Below, piece after piece: positions 23,881 through 31,704 of a stretch of 38,005 nucleotides of DNA (the stretch's first letter is position 1; every line of letters starts with the position of its first letter). Below the pieces are notes generated by a model that worked only from the letters and a program-made list of their open reading frames with translations, was not told the DNA's origin and made no database searches. The stretch is taken from positions 1-38,005 of the forward strand of contig NZ_CALMFB010000072.1 in NCBI RefSeq assembly GCF_937863155.1, written 5' to 3'. The translations under genes and the position numbers were made by a program. Source of the stretch: an uncultured Brevundimonas sp. (GTDB taxonomy: Bacteria; Pseudomonadota; Alphaproteobacteria; Caulobacterales; Caulobacteraceae).

Positions 23881-24582
23881 TCAGGCGGCGACGGTCTGGG
23901 CGCCCTCGGCCGGGTCGCGCAGCACATAGCCGCGGCCCCAGACGGTTTCGATATAGTGTTTGCCGCCGGCCGCCGTGGCCAGCTTCTTGCGCAGCTTGCA
24001 GATGAAGACGTCGATGATCTTCAGCTCCGGCTCGTCCATGCCGCCGTACAGGTGGTTCAGGAACATTTCCTTGGTCAGGGTCGTGCCCTTGCGCAGGGAA
24101 AGCAGCTCCAGCATCTGATATTCCTTGCCGGTCAGATGCACGCGGTGGCCGTTCACCTCGACCGTCTTGGCGTCCAGGTTCACCGCGATCTCGCCGGTGT
24201 GGATGATGGCCTGGGCGTGGCCCTTGGACCGACGCACCACGGCGTGGACGCGGGCGATAAGCTCGTCCTTATGGAACGGCTTGGTCATATAGTCGTCGGC
24301 GCCGCCGCCGAAGGTCTTCACCTTGGTTTCGATCTCGTGCGTCCCCGACAGGATCATCACCGGGGTGTTGATCTTGCCCACGCGCAGCTGGCGCAGCACT
24401 TCCAGACCGTTCATGTCCGGCAGGTTCAGGTCCAGCAGGATCAGGTCGTAGTCATAGATCTTGCCCAGATCGATGCCTTCTTCACCCAGGTCGGTCGTGT
24501 AGACGTTGAAGCCTTCCGACTTCAGCATCAGCTCGATGCTCTGCGCCGTGGCGTGATCGTCTTCAATCAGCAGAACGCGCAT
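23881..24582 (-). CDS. ctrA: Cell-cycle master response regulator CtrA
   Basis: CtrA is the OmpR-type regulator that silences the origin and controls flagellar, pilus, division and chemotaxis genes in Caulobacterales. Its 233 residues are near the canonical size. The receiver domain (1-120) begins [20 protein letters not shown] with phospho-acceptor Asp51 ([14 protein letters not shown]) and Lys in KPFHKDEL. The winged helix (about 125-225) includes [20 protein letters not shown] and [10 protein letters not shown]. It ends in Ala-Ala, matching the ClpXP-recognised tail. The upstream region carries TTAA boxes and GANTC sites, consistent with CtrA autoregulation and CcrM/GcrA control. Confidence 0.98.
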   Translation of the reverse strand: MRVLLIEDDHATAQSIELMLKSEGFNVYTTDLGEEGIDLGKIYDYDLILLDLNLPDMNGLEVLRQLRVGKINTPVMILSGTHEIETKVKTFGGGADDYMTKPFHKDELIARVHAVVRRSKGHAQAIIHTGEIAVNLDAKTVEVNGHRVHLTGKEYQMLELLSLRKGTTLTKEMFLNHLYGGMDEPELKIIDVFICKLRKKLATAAGGKHYIETVWGRGYVLRDPAEGAQTVAA

Positions 24583-24651
24583 TCATGCCCCTCCAGGCGA
24601 AGCTTGGCTTTATGACCCGGTTGCGAGCAAACGGGTAACCTTGTTCCGACG

Positions 24652-24681
24652 TTAACGGGCCGAAGCCTTAAGAAGTGTTAA
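24652..24681 (-). promoter_or_regulatory. Triple TTAA CtrA-binding boxes before ctrA
   Basis: Three TTAA half-sites (24652, 24668, 24678) lie 70-100 nt upstream of the ctrA ATG. The 24668/24678 pair has six bases between, one short of the consensus seven. The 24652 box is GTTAAC. This arrangement fits autoregulation as known for ctrA P1/P2 in Caulobacter. Confidence 0.6.
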
Positions 24682-24698
24682 CGCCACCCCATTGAGGC

Positions 24699-24752
24699 GA
24701 ATCGTAGGCTGATTTGCGAATCGGCGTCGAGAGTCCCGAGTCAACCAGACTC
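24699..24752. promoter_or_regulatory. Cluster of five GANTC (CcrM) sites
   Basis: GAATC at 24699 and 24718, GAGTC at 24731 and 24738, and GACTC at 24748 lie within 54 bp. GANTC is the CcrM methylation target, and its hemimethylation state controls ctrA P1 through GcrA in Caulobacter. Most intergenic gaps here have none or one. Confidence 0.8.
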
Positions 24753-24919
24753 ACTTTTTTCGCTCGCCCCAGTCCACGCGCCGCATCGGAACGGCTTTTG
24801 CGCCCGCCGCCACGGGCGACACGACCGAACCTGACGTTGATTAGGAATATTCTCCTATCATAGTCGCCGCATCCGGCATGCTGCGCGACCAACGAACAAT
24901 CAGGGGAGAGTTTTCACGC

Positions 24920-25276
24920 ATGTCCGAACCCTATCGTGTGCCCGTCATCGAGACCGACCGGTCCAAGGCGGGCCTGGCCATTCATCTGGTCGCCACCACC
25001 ACCGGCCGCTCGGCCCGCCGCCTGTCCGAGCCGGGGCGGCTGAACCCCCTGGACTGCCGCGCCCGCTGGGTGGCCATGTATCTCAGCCACATCGCCTTCG
25101 GCTGGCCGCTGGAACGGGTCGGCCATGTCTTCGGCGTCAACCGCGCCACCGCCGGCCATGCCTGCCGCTGGGTCGAGGACGAACGCGACCGGCCGGAGCT
25201 GGATTCCCTGCTGGACCGGTTGGAGGCCCTGATCGCCGGCCTGTTCGACGCGCCGCGCTGCGAGCTGCCGCGTTGA
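24920..25276 (+). CDS. DnaA domain IV-like HTH protein divergent from ctrA
   Basis: This is a 118-residue protein. Residues about 48-95 (ARWVAMYLSHIAFGWPLERV, then GHVFGVNRATAGHACRWVED) align with the C-terminal DNA-binding domain of DnaA (AxxxAMYLxxx, LpeIGxxFGgRDHTTVxHACRKIE). The AAA+ domain is absent. The DNA-contact turn is altered: GGRDHTTVLHA becomes GVNRATAGHA, one residue shorter. It therefore probably binds DNA but not a normal DnaA box. ATG at 24920 has GGGGAGAG 10 nt upstream. It is translationally coupled (TTGA overlap) to a DUF6456 gene and divergent from ctrA. Function unknown to me; a cell-cycle regulator is the inference. Confidence 0.82.
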   Translation: MSEPYRVPVIETDRSKAGLAIHLVATTTGRSARRLSEPGRLNPLDCRARWVAMYLSHIAFGWPLERVGHVFGVNRATAGHACRWVEDERDRPELDSLLDRLEALIAGLFDAPRCELPR

Positions 25277-25980
25277 GCGCGCCGGTCGACCGCGCCCGCG
25301 CCCTGATGGCCCGGCCCGGCGCCTGGCTGGAGGCGGCGGACGGCGGCTACGCCCTGCGCCTGGGGCCGGACCGGCGTTCGCGGGTGGTGCTGATCGTGGA
25401 CGAAGCCGCCTTCGCCGCCCTGGTCGCCGATCCGGGCCTGGCGGTGCGTCCGGGCGGCGGCTGGCGCCGCCGCCTGCAACCGTCCGCGTCCCCCGATCTC
25501 GCCGCCCGGCCCGGCCGCATCGAGGGCCAGCGCACGGTGATGGACGCCGAGGGCCGCGCCACCGTCCGGCGCGCCAATCTGGGTGAAAGCCCCATCGCCT
25601 GGCTGGCCCGGCGTCGCGACGCCCAGGGCCGCCCCTTCCTGAGCGCGATGCAGGCGGCGGCCGGCGAGCGCCTGCGCCTGGAGGCCGAAACCGCTCTGGC
25701 CGGCCCCTCCCTGACCATGCGCTGGGACGCCCTGCCCCGCTCGGGCGCCGGAACCTCGGCGCGGGTCGAGCCGACCGACCGCGCCCTGTCGGCGGCGCGC
25801 CGGGTGCAGGCGGCCCTTGCCTCTGTCGACCCCCATCTGCGGGCGATGCTGGAGCGGATTTGCGTGCGCGGCTCGTCGCTGCGCCTGGCCGAGGACGGCC
25901 TGGGTCTGCGCCGCCGCGAAGGCAAGGCCCTGCTGCGCGACGGGCTGGACGCCCTGGCGCGTCATTACCGGATCGGGTGA
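25273..25980 (+). CDS. DUF6456-domain protein
   Basis: This is a 235-residue cytoplasmic protein. The central block RRANLGESPIAWLARRRDAQGRP, followed by FLSAMQAAAGERLRLEAETA and LTMRWDAL, is typical of DUF6456 proteins, which are widespread beside DnaA-C-like HTH genes in alphaproteobacteria. The C-terminal third (CVRGSSLRLAEDGLGLRRREGKALLRDGLDALARHY) looks like a sigma-like or HTH DNA-binding unit. TTG at 25273 overlaps the preceding stop. It probably works with the upstream HTH protein; the mechanism is unknown. It converges on sufE. Confidence 0.82.
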   Translation: MSAPVDRARALMARPGAWLEAADGGYALRLGPDRRSRVVLIVDEAAFAALVADPGLAVRPGGGWRRRLQPSASPDLAARPGRIEGQRTVMDAEGRATVRRANLGESPIAWLARRRDAQGRPFLSAMQAAAGERLRLEAETALAGPSLTMRWDALPRSGAGTSARVEPTDRALSAARRVQAALASVDPHLRAMLERICVRGSSLRLAEDGLGLRRREGKALLRDGLDALARHYRIG

Positions 25981-25984
25981 CGCC

Positions 25985-26410
25985 TCACGCCGCCACCAGC
26001 GCCGCCTCGCGGATGCGGCCGACCATGCTGTTCAGCCCATTGGCCCGCTGGCGGGTCAGGGCCTGGGGCAGGCCCAGCCGGTCCAGCGCCGCCCGCGCGT
26101 CGAAGCCCAGGATCTGATCCGCCGTCCGGCCGGAATACAGTTTCAGCAGCAGGGCGACGTTGCCCTTGGACAGGGCGCTGTCGGAATCGGCCCGGAACCA
26201 CAGCCGCCCGTCGCGCGCGTCCGACGCCAGCCACACCTGGGCCGCACAGCCGGGCACCTTGTTGGCCTCGACGCGATCCGCATCGTCCAGCGGCGCCAGC
26301 CCCTTGCCCAGGTCGATGACATATTCGATCCGCCCCTCCCAGTCGCCCAAGAGGTCGAATTCCTCGACCAGTTCGGCCAGGGTGTCTTCGGGCGGCGGGG
26401 GGATGCTCAT
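25985..26410 (-). CDS. sufE: SufE family sulfur-transfer protein
   Basis: SufE accepts persulfide sulfur from the cysteine desulfurase SufS for Fe-S cluster assembly. It has 141 residues from ATG at 26410 (MSIPPPPEDTLAELVEEFDL). The catalytic Cys55 lies in NKVPGCAAQVW, the family motif (V-x-G-C-x-S/A-x-V-W). ALSKGNVALLLKLYSGRTADQIL and RQRANGLNSMVGRIR are the conserved C-terminal blocks. The ORF is open upstream to 26446, but the extra residues are not family-like. It is convergent with DUF6456, only 4 nt between stops, and divergent from the sensor kinase. Confidence 0.93.
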   Translation of the reverse strand: MSIPPPPEDTLAELVEEFDLLGDWEGRIEYVIDLGKGLAPLDDADRVEANKVPGCAAQVWLASDARDGRLWFRADSDSALSKGNVALLLKLYSGRTADQILGFDARAALDRLGLPQALTRQRANGLNSMVGRIREAALVAA

Positions 26411-26577
26411 GCCGCGCCAGATAGGGCCTGGCGCCGTTAAGGACAATCGTCGCGGTCATCCCCAGGTGAACGGGGTTCGGACCCAGGCCATCCTCGCCTG
26501 TCGGGCGATCCGTCTTTAGGCGACTCGCGGCGAAGGCTAGGCTGGCGCGGCCTCCTCAACGTCTGGACCTCAGCCTT

Positions 26578-28251
26578 TTGAACCCTGCCCCTCCCACCGC
26601 CGCCAAGGTCACGTCGGGCGGTCGCCCGGCCCTGGCCGTCTGGCATGGCGCCTGGGCGGCGGCCATGGCGGTGCTGGTCCTGGCGGGGAGGTTCCTGCCG
26701 GCGGCCGACCTGGCGGCCACCGATCTGGCGGCGCTGGTGGTTCTGGCGCTGCCAGGCCTTGCGGGCCTGGCCCTGCGCTGGCGCGACGGCGATGGGCCGC
26801 GCGGCCTTGTGCTGATCGTCTGGGTTCTGGCCGCCACGGGAGCGGCAGGCCTGACCGGCGGCCTGACCGGGGCGCTGGGCGCGACCGTGCTTGCCCCCCT
26901 GGCGGCGGGGGTGGCGCTGGAGCGGCGGCCCTTTCTGATCTTCGGCGCCGTGGGTGCGGGCGTGGCGGTCGTGACCGGCCTGGCCTCGATCTGGCTGGCC
27001 GGCGCGGGAACCAGCGCGCCGGCGGCGGCGGCGGTCATCGGGCTTGTGGTCCTGATCGCCCTGGCCTGGGCGCTGCATCTTTCGCAGAGCGAACGCCTGA
27101 GCCGGCTGGACGCCGCCGAGGCCGCCGCCGCACGCACCGAAACCCTGCTGGCGGCCCTGCCGGCCCTGACCCTGGTGCTGGAGCCTTCGGGCCGCGTCGT
27201 GGCGGCCTATGGCGCGGCCCCGCCCGCCCTGCCGGTCGATCCCCTGTTCGATCAGGGGCTGGTGGCCGCCATCCACGCGCCCGACCGCCCGGCCGTCCTG
27301 TCGGCCCTGGACAAGGCCCTGGCGGGACAGGCGGCCCAGGTGCGTTTCGCCCCGCGCCTGTCGCTGGACCGGCGGGTGGTCATGGTGCTGCGGCCCCTGA
27401 TCGACAGTTCGGGCGCGCGGCGGATCGCGGCCCTGGTCTTCGACGACACGGTTCAATACGCCCACGAAGTCGGGCTGGAGACCGCCCGCGCCGAGGCCCA
27501 GGCCCACAGCGACGGCAAGACCCGCTTTCTGGCCAATATGAGCCACGAACTGCGCACCCCGCTGAACGCCGTGCTGGGCTTTTCCGACATGATGCAGCAG
27601 GGGCTGTTCGGCCCCCTGCCGCCGAAATACGCCGACTACGCCCACTCGATCCACGAGGCGGGCGGCCATCTGCTGGACCTGATCAACGACGTGCTGGACG
27701 TCGCCAAGATCGAGGCCGAACGCTACGAACTGTCGCTGGAGCGGTTCGACGCTCGCGACGTGCTGTCGGCCGCCGTCGCCCTGGTCCGGCCCCAGGCGGC
27801 GGATCGCGGCGTCGATCTGGCCGCCGTCCTGCCGGCCGAGCCTCTGACCGTCACCGCCGACCGCCGGGCGCTGAAGCAGATCGCGCTGAACCTGCTGTCG
27901 AACGCCGTCAAATTCACCCCGGCCGGCGGCTCCGCGACCCTGGCCGCCGATGCGGTGGGGCCGTATCTGGAGGTGGTGGTGTCCGACACCGGCGTCGGCA
28001 TCGCGCCCCAGGATCTGGGCCGTCTGGGCCGCCCGTTCGAACAGGCCGGCGGGGCGGATCAGAAGTCACAGGGCACGGGCCTGGGCCTGTCGCTGGTGCG
28101 GGCGCTGGCGGAACTGCACGGCGGGCGCATGACGGTGGACTCCACCCTGGGCGAAGGCACGGCCGTCACCATCCGCCTGCCGGTGGTCGAGATGACCCGC
28201 CCCGCCCCGCCGCCCGACGGCGCCCAGATCATTCCCCTGACCGCCGACTGA
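26578..28251 (+). CDS. DivJ/PleC-type membrane sensor histidine kinase
   Basis: This is a 557-residue hybrid-free kinase. The N-terminus (about 20-168) holds about six hydrophobic helices, followed by a PAS-like linker (about 187-295) and the kinase core. The H-box is RFLANMSHELRTPLN with His323, the N-box about 438-446 (NLLSNAVKF), and the G1/G2 boxes DTGVGI and GTGLGLSLVRA. The H-box helix continues LFGPLPPKYADYAHSIHEAGGHLLDLINDV, the pattern of the DivJ subgroup that phosphorylates DivK and PleD. The start is TTG at 26578. It lies about 2 kb from ctrA. Whether it is DivJ itself or a paralogue is uncertain. Confidence 0.88.
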   Translation: MNPAPPTAAKVTSGGRPALAVWHGAWAAAMAVLVLAGRFLPAADLAATDLAALVVLALPGLAGLALRWRDGDGPRGLVLIVWVLAATGAAGLTGGLTGALGATVLAPLAAGVALERRPFLIFGAVGAGVAVVTGLASIWLAGAGTSAPAAAAVIGLVVLIALAWALHLSQSERLSRLDAAEAAAARTETLLAALPALTLVLEPSGRVVAAYGAAPPALPVDPLFDQGLVAAIHAPDRPAVLSALDKALAGQAAQVRFAPRLSLDRRVVMVLRPLIDSSGARRIAALVFDDTVQYAHEVGLETARAEAQAHSDGKTRFLANMSHELRTPLNAVLGFSDMMQQGLFGPLPPKYADYAHSIHEAGGHLLDLINDVLDVAKIEAERYELSLERFDARDVLSAAVALVRPQAADRGVDLAAVLPAEPLTVTADRRALKQIALNLLSNAVKFTPAGGSATLAADAVGPYLEVVVSDTGVGIAPQDLGRLGRPFEQAGGADQKSQGTGLGLSLVRALAELHGGRMTVDSTLGEGTAVTIRLPVVEMTRPAPPPDGAQIIPLTAD

Positions 28252-28257
28252 CCGGCG

Positions 28258-29118
28258 TCAGACCGGCCCCATGGCCAAAAAGGCGCGACCGGCGGCGAAA
28301 TCGCCCGCCTCGTAACGCGCCCGCGCCACGCTGTCGTCGCGGAACATAAACTCGATCACGAACGGCTCGCGCGGGTCCAGCCGCGCCAGGGCGGCGCCCA
28401 GTTCGGCCGGAAAGGTCCAGGCGTCGCCCGGCCCGTTCGCCTCGGTCAGGCCCGTCACGGCGGGCGCGACGCCCGACGACCAGATGGTCATGCGCTGCCC
28501 CTCGGACGGCAGGGCGCCGGGCCAGGGGCGGGCGCTAAGGCGCGCATCGCGCATCACCACCCGCGCCGCATAGGGCCGGGGCGCGCCGACGAAAGACACC
28601 ACCGCCGTCAGCCGCTCGTCATTCGCCTGACCGACATAGCCGAACCGCACGGGCGAGGCGCCGGTGCGCCCGGCCTGCATCAGCCGCCATCCCGGCCGGG
28701 TGAAGGCGTAGCGGTCGGCCCGCCAGCCCGCGCGTCCGGCCTCGAAGGTCATGCGGGCCAGTCGCGACCAGCCCGAGAACGCCTGCTCGACCCGCGCCCG
28801 GACCACCGCCAGATCGGCGTCGTCGCAGGCCGTGGCCGAGGCCCGCACCCGCGCCCGCGCCGCGCGCGCCGCCAGATCCGGCTCGGCCGCCCCGCCGCGC
28901 AGGGCCGCACCACGCGCCTGCCACGCCGCCGCATCCAGCGCCGCCCGCACCGGCCCCGCGAACAGGCCGCACCGGGCATCGGCGGCCAGAACGAAGCTGC
29001 GTTCATAGAAGGTCTGGGCCGGCCCGGCCTGGGCCGCCGCCGGCGCGCCAGACGTGGCCACCGCCGCAATCACGGCGGCGATCAGGCTGGCGTTGCGGGC
29101 GTTTCGGCCTATCCTCAT
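28258..29118 (-). CDS. Secreted protein, unknown
   Basis: This is a 286-residue protein with a Sec signal peptide (hydrophobic about 10-30, cut near PAAAQA). The mature protein is Ala/Arg-rich in its first half (about 60-120), with two Cys (CGLF and ATACDDADL) that could form a disulfide. Its second half has strand-rich segments (FGYVGQANDERLTAVVSFVG, PFVIEFMFRDD). No enzymatic motif or known family is recognised. It is convergent with the kinase gene, 6 nt between stops, and divergent from DUF1491. Confidence 0.78.
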   Translation of the reverse strand: MRIGRNARNASLIAAVIAAVATSGAPAAAQAGPAQTFYERSFVLAADARCGLFAGPVRAALDAAAWQARGAALRGGAAEPDLAARAARARVRASATACDDADLAVVRARVEQAFSGWSRLARMTFEAGRAGWRADRYAFTRPGWRLMQAGRTGASPVRFGYVGQANDERLTAVVSFVGAPRPYAARVVMRDARLSARPWPGALPSEGQRMTIWSSGVAPAVTGLTEANGPGDAWTFPAELGAALARLDPREPFVIEFMFRDDSVARARYEAGDFAAGRAFLAMGPV

Positions 29119-29174
29119 GCCGTGACCCTAGCCCCCCGCGGGTTCCGGTCCGGTTTCCGATCAGGGTTAGCGAA

Positions 29175-29510
29175 TTGCTTCTTTCCTCAGACGTCTGGGT
29201 CGCCGCCCTGATCCGCCGGGCCGAGATCGAGGGCGCGTCCGCCGTGGTGGTCAAGCGCGGCGACGCCCGCGCCGGAACCGTGCTGGTCAAGGCCTATGAC
29301 ACCGCCAACCGCACCGCCCGCCTTTACACCGAGGCCTTCGGTCCCGATGGCGAACGCCTGTGGATCCAACCGGTGAAGAGCGAGTTCGAAAGCGAACTGG
29401 ACGCCTATATCCAGCGCCAGCGCGGCTATGACCCCGACCTGTGGGTGGTCGAGATCGAAGATCGCCAGGGCCGCCATTTCATCACCGAAAAGGTCGCGGC
29501 CGATGGCTGA
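29175..29510 (+). CDS. DUF1491 family protein
   Basis: This is a 111-residue cytoplasmic protein matching the DUF1491 family of alphaproteobacteria: LLSSDVWVAALIRRAEIEGA at the start, VVKRGDARAGTVLVKAY, and a late YIQRQRGYDPDLWVVEIEDR with the conserved D-x-D-L-W-V-V-E-I-E-D. Function is not known. The start is TTG at 29175. It overlaps the downstream DUF1345 gene by 8 nt, so the two are coupled. Confidence 0.92.
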   Translation: MLLSSDVWVAALIRRAEIEGASAVVVKRGDARAGTVLVKAYDTANRTARLYTEAFGPDGERLWIQPVKSEFESELDAYIQRQRGYDPDLWVVEIEDRQGRHFITEKVAADG

Positions 29511-30168
29511 GGCGTCGGACCGCCTAACCCGCCTGCTCCGACTGCACGGCGCCGCGCTGGGCGGGGCGGCGGCGGGGGTTCTGGCGGGCGTCGCCGTGCC
29601 GGGTGACTGGTCCTGGCCCTTGCGCGCCGCGGCGGCCTGGGATTCGGGGGTGTTGGTGTTCCTGGGCCTGACCCTGGCCCGCGCCTGGGGCCGCTCCATC
29701 GACGACATCCGCCAGCGCGCGGCCGAGATGGATCAGGCGGGCGGCTGGGTTCTACCGCTGGGCCTCATGGCGGCGGCGGCCAGCCTGGTCGTCGTGGTCG
29801 CCCTGGCGGCGGAACGCGCGGCAGGTTCGCAGGCCTGGGCGTGGACCGCCGGCGCCGCGATGGCGACCATCGCCCTGTCGTGGCTGTTCACCCACGTCAT
29901 CTTCGCCCTGCACTACGCCCACGGCTATTATGCGCCGGGGCCGGACGGGGGTGATCGGCGCGGCCTGATCTTTCCGGGCGAGGATGCGCCCGACGACTGG
30001 GACTTCCTGCATTTCGCCCTGGTCATCGGCGTGGCGGCCCAGACCGCCGACGTTCAGATCGCGTCCCGGCCCCTGCGCCGCCTGGCCACCCTGCACGGGC
30101 TGATGGCGTTTCTGTTCAACACCGTGATCGTGGCCCTGGCGGTCAATATGGCGGTAGGTCTGATCTAG
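29503..30168 (+). CDS. DUF1345 membrane protein
   Basis: This is a 221-residue inner-membrane protein with about six hydrophobic helices. Family motifs: the WDSGVLVFLGLTLAR helix, FTHVIFALHYAHGYY (conserved T-H-x-x-x-A-x-x-Y-A-x-x-Y-Y) and DDWDFLHFALVIGVAAQTAD (conserved F-x-Y-F-A-x-x-I-G-x-x-x-Q-x-x-D). Function is unknown. ATG at 29503 is preferred because the residues before it are the DUF1491 C-terminal shadow. Its stop overlaps the convergent HxlR stop. Confidence 0.92.
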   Translation: MAEASDRLTRLLRLHGAALGGAAAGVLAGVAVPGDWSWPLRAAAAWDSGVLVFLGLTLARAWGRSIDDIRQRAAEMDQAGGWVLPLGLMAAAASLVVVVALAAERAAGSQAWAWTAGAAMATIALSWLFTHVIFALHYAHGYYAPGPDGGDRRGLIFPGEDAPDDWDFLHFALVIGVAAQTADVQIASRPLRRLATLHGLMAFLFNTVIVALAVNMAVGLI

Positions 30169-30569
30169 CGCGCGTCGAAGGCTGCGCGCGCCGCCTCGAT
30201 CCGGTCGATGTGCGCCTCGGCCCAGGTCCAGACGCCGCAGAAGGCCTCGGCCAGCGACCCGCCCAGATCGGTCAGGCGATATTCGACGCGCGGCGGAATG
30301 ACCGGATGGACCGTGCGCACCACCAGTCCGTCCCGCTCCATGGCCCGCAGGGTCTGGGTCAGCATCTTCTGGCTGATGCCGCCCACCTGTTCGCCGATGC
30401 GGGTGAAGCGCAGTTCGCCGTGTTCGGCCAAGACCTCCAGCACCAGCATGGTCCATTTGTCCGCCACCCGGCCGATCACCTCATTGACCAGGGCCTCGAC
30501 ACGCGGATCGGCCGTCTGGCCCGTCTCGGGATGGGCGATTTTTGCGGGCGGAAGCGCCGTCATGACCAT
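30165..30569 (-). CDS. HxlR-family regulator
   Basis: This is a 134-residue winged-helix regulator. RVADKWTMLVLEVLAEHGELRF is the HxlR hallmark, followed by the recognition helix GISQKMLTQTLRAMERDGL and the wing VVRTVHPVIPPRVEYRLT. Family members sense electrophiles or quinones and control oxidoreductase genes. It has no conserved redox Cys at the N-terminus; one Cys lies near the C-terminus (AFCGVW). It is divergent from an SDR gene with a GTAAGTA...TACTTAC inverted repeat between them. ATG at 30563 is an alternative start. Confidence 0.94.
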   Translation of the reverse strand: MVMTALPPAKIAHPETGQTADPRVEALVNEVIGRVADKWTMLVLEVLAEHGELRFTRIGEQVGGISQKMLTQTLRAMERDGLVVRTVHPVIPPRVEYRLTDLGGSLAEAFCGVWTWAEAHIDRIEAARAAFDAR

Positions 30570-30582
30570 TTCTTCCTGTCAG

Positions 30583-30613
30583 GTAAGTATGGCGGTTTCT
30601 GGTGCCTACTTAC
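30583..30613. promoter_or_regulatory. HxlR operator, GTAAGTA-N17-TACTTAC
   Basis: GTAAGTA (30583-30589) and TACTTAC (30607-30613) are exact inverted repeats 24 bp apart start to start, in the gap between hxlR and the SDR gene. TACTTAC-type half-sites are typical for HxlR proteins. Likely control of both genes. Confidence 0.65.
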
Positions 30614-30672
30614 GAATGGAGAGTGTCGGTTTTATCTAGCGGCCTGTCCCCGAACCGCAAGGAGAAACCCTG

Positions 30673-31422
30673 ATGGACATCGCCAACTCCACCCTTCTGA
30701 TCACCGGCGGCGGCACGGGCATTGGGCGCGGCCTGGCCGAAGCCTTCCATGCGCGCGGCGCGCGGGTCATCATCACCGGCCGGCGCGAGGCGCCGCTGAA
30801 ACAGGTCGCCGACGCCAACCCCGGCATGGCCTGGGCGACGCTGGACATGGACGATCCGGCGGCCATCGCCGCCTTCGCCCGGACTGTCGTGCGCGACCAC
30901 CCTGCCCTGAACGGCGTCATCCACAACGCCGGGATCATGAAGACCGAAGACCTGACCGCCGATCCGATCGATCTGGCCACGGCCGAGGCCATGATCACCA
31001 CCAATCTGCTGGGGCCGATCCGCCTGACCACGGCCCTCCTGCCCCACCTGCGGGCCCAGCCATCGGCCACGGTCATGACCGTGACGTCCGGTCTGGCCTT
31101 CATTCCGCTGACGGCCACCCCGACCTACAACGCCACCAAGGCGGCGCTGCACAGCTGGACCATCGCCCTGCGCGATCAGTTGCGCGACACGGCGGTCGAA
31201 GTGCTGGAGATCGCCCCGCCCGGCGTGGCCACCGACCTGATGCCGGGCCACGCCGACAACCCGGCCTATATGCCCCTGGCGGACTATGTCGCCGAGGTGA
31301 TGGGCCTGATCGAGGCCGGCGATGCGCCGCGCGGCGAAATCCTGGTCGAGCGGGTCAAGCCGCTGCGCCATGCCGAAAGCAGCGGCGCCTGGGACCAGGT
31401 CTTCGCCCTGCTGAACCGCTGA
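30673..31422 (+). CDS. SDR-family oxidoreductase (DltE-like)
   Basis: This is a 249-residue classical short-chain dehydrogenase/reductase using NAD(P)H. LITGGGTGIGRGLAEAF is the Rossmann Gly-rich loop. VIHNAGIM corresponds to NAG, VTSGLAF carries the catalytic Ser, and TYNATKAALHSW provides catalytic Tyr and Lys. The substrate loop APPGVATDL follows. AAGGAG lies 10 nt before the ATG at 30673. It is divergent from hxlR with an operator between, so it probably responds to the HxlR inducer. Substrate unknown. Confidence 0.93.
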   Translation: MDIANSTLLITGGGTGIGRGLAEAFHARGARVIITGRREAPLKQVADANPGMAWATLDMDDPAAIAAFARTVVRDHPALNGVIHNAGIMKTEDLTADPIDLATAEAMITTNLLGPIRLTTALLPHLRAQPSATVMTVTSGLAFIPLTATPTYNATKAALHSWTIALRDQLRDTAVEVLEIAPPGVATDLMPGHADNPAYMPLADYVAEVMGLIEAGDAPRGEILVERVKPLRHAESSGAWDQVFALLNR

Positions 31423-31428
31423 AATCCC

Positions 31429-31456
31429 GGGGCCGGCGGCGAGTCCGACCGGCCCC
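31429..31456 (+). terminator. GC-rich hairpin after the SDR gene
   Basis: GGGGCCGG (31429-31436) pairs with CCGGCCCC (31449-31456) over a 12-nt loop, 7 nt after the SDR stop. There is no T tract, so it is a weak or Rho-assisted terminator. Confidence 0.45.
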
Positions 31457-31535
31457 CGCCTTGACGCCGCCTTATTCCAGGCCCATCTGATGCTGCATCG
31501 CACCACGCGATGACCGGCGTGCTCCAGCGCGTGAG

Positions 31536-31580
31536 GGTCCGATTTCGGACCTGTCTGTCGAAGCGCCCGGCTCTTTTTTA
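31536..31580 (+). promoter_or_regulatory. Hairpin and T-tract in the rhlE leader
   Basis: GGTCCG (31536-31541) pairs with CGGACC (31546-31551) over ATTT. About 20 nt later CTCTTTTTTAG occurs, the only long T run in this gap. It could be an attenuator-like structure of the helicase leader or a terminator for read-through from the SDR. The gap 31423-31704 otherwise holds no gene. Confidence 0.35.
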
Positions 31581-31704
31581 GATCATCCGTCGCCGCATCA
31601 CGCGGGGCGACGCCCGTTTCCCGCCCCAGCCTCTGGGGCCGGCGATACGCGCGTCATCCCGGCGAAGCCCGGCCGCGCACGTCGCCGCATTCGAAAGATA
31701 CGAC

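Larger units (their letters stand above)
24583..24919. promoter_or_regulatory. Divergent control region of ctrA and the DnaA-C-like gene
   Basis: This 337-nt gap has no gene. It contains TTAA boxes at 24652-24655, 24668-24671 and 24678-24681 (the last two spaced N6, close to the CtrA N7 rule), five GANTC methylation sites at 24699-24752, a palindromic GAATATTC at 24845-24852, and a GGGGAGAG ribosome-binding site before the plus-strand gene. Promoter hexamers cannot be assigned with confidence. Confidence 0.75.
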
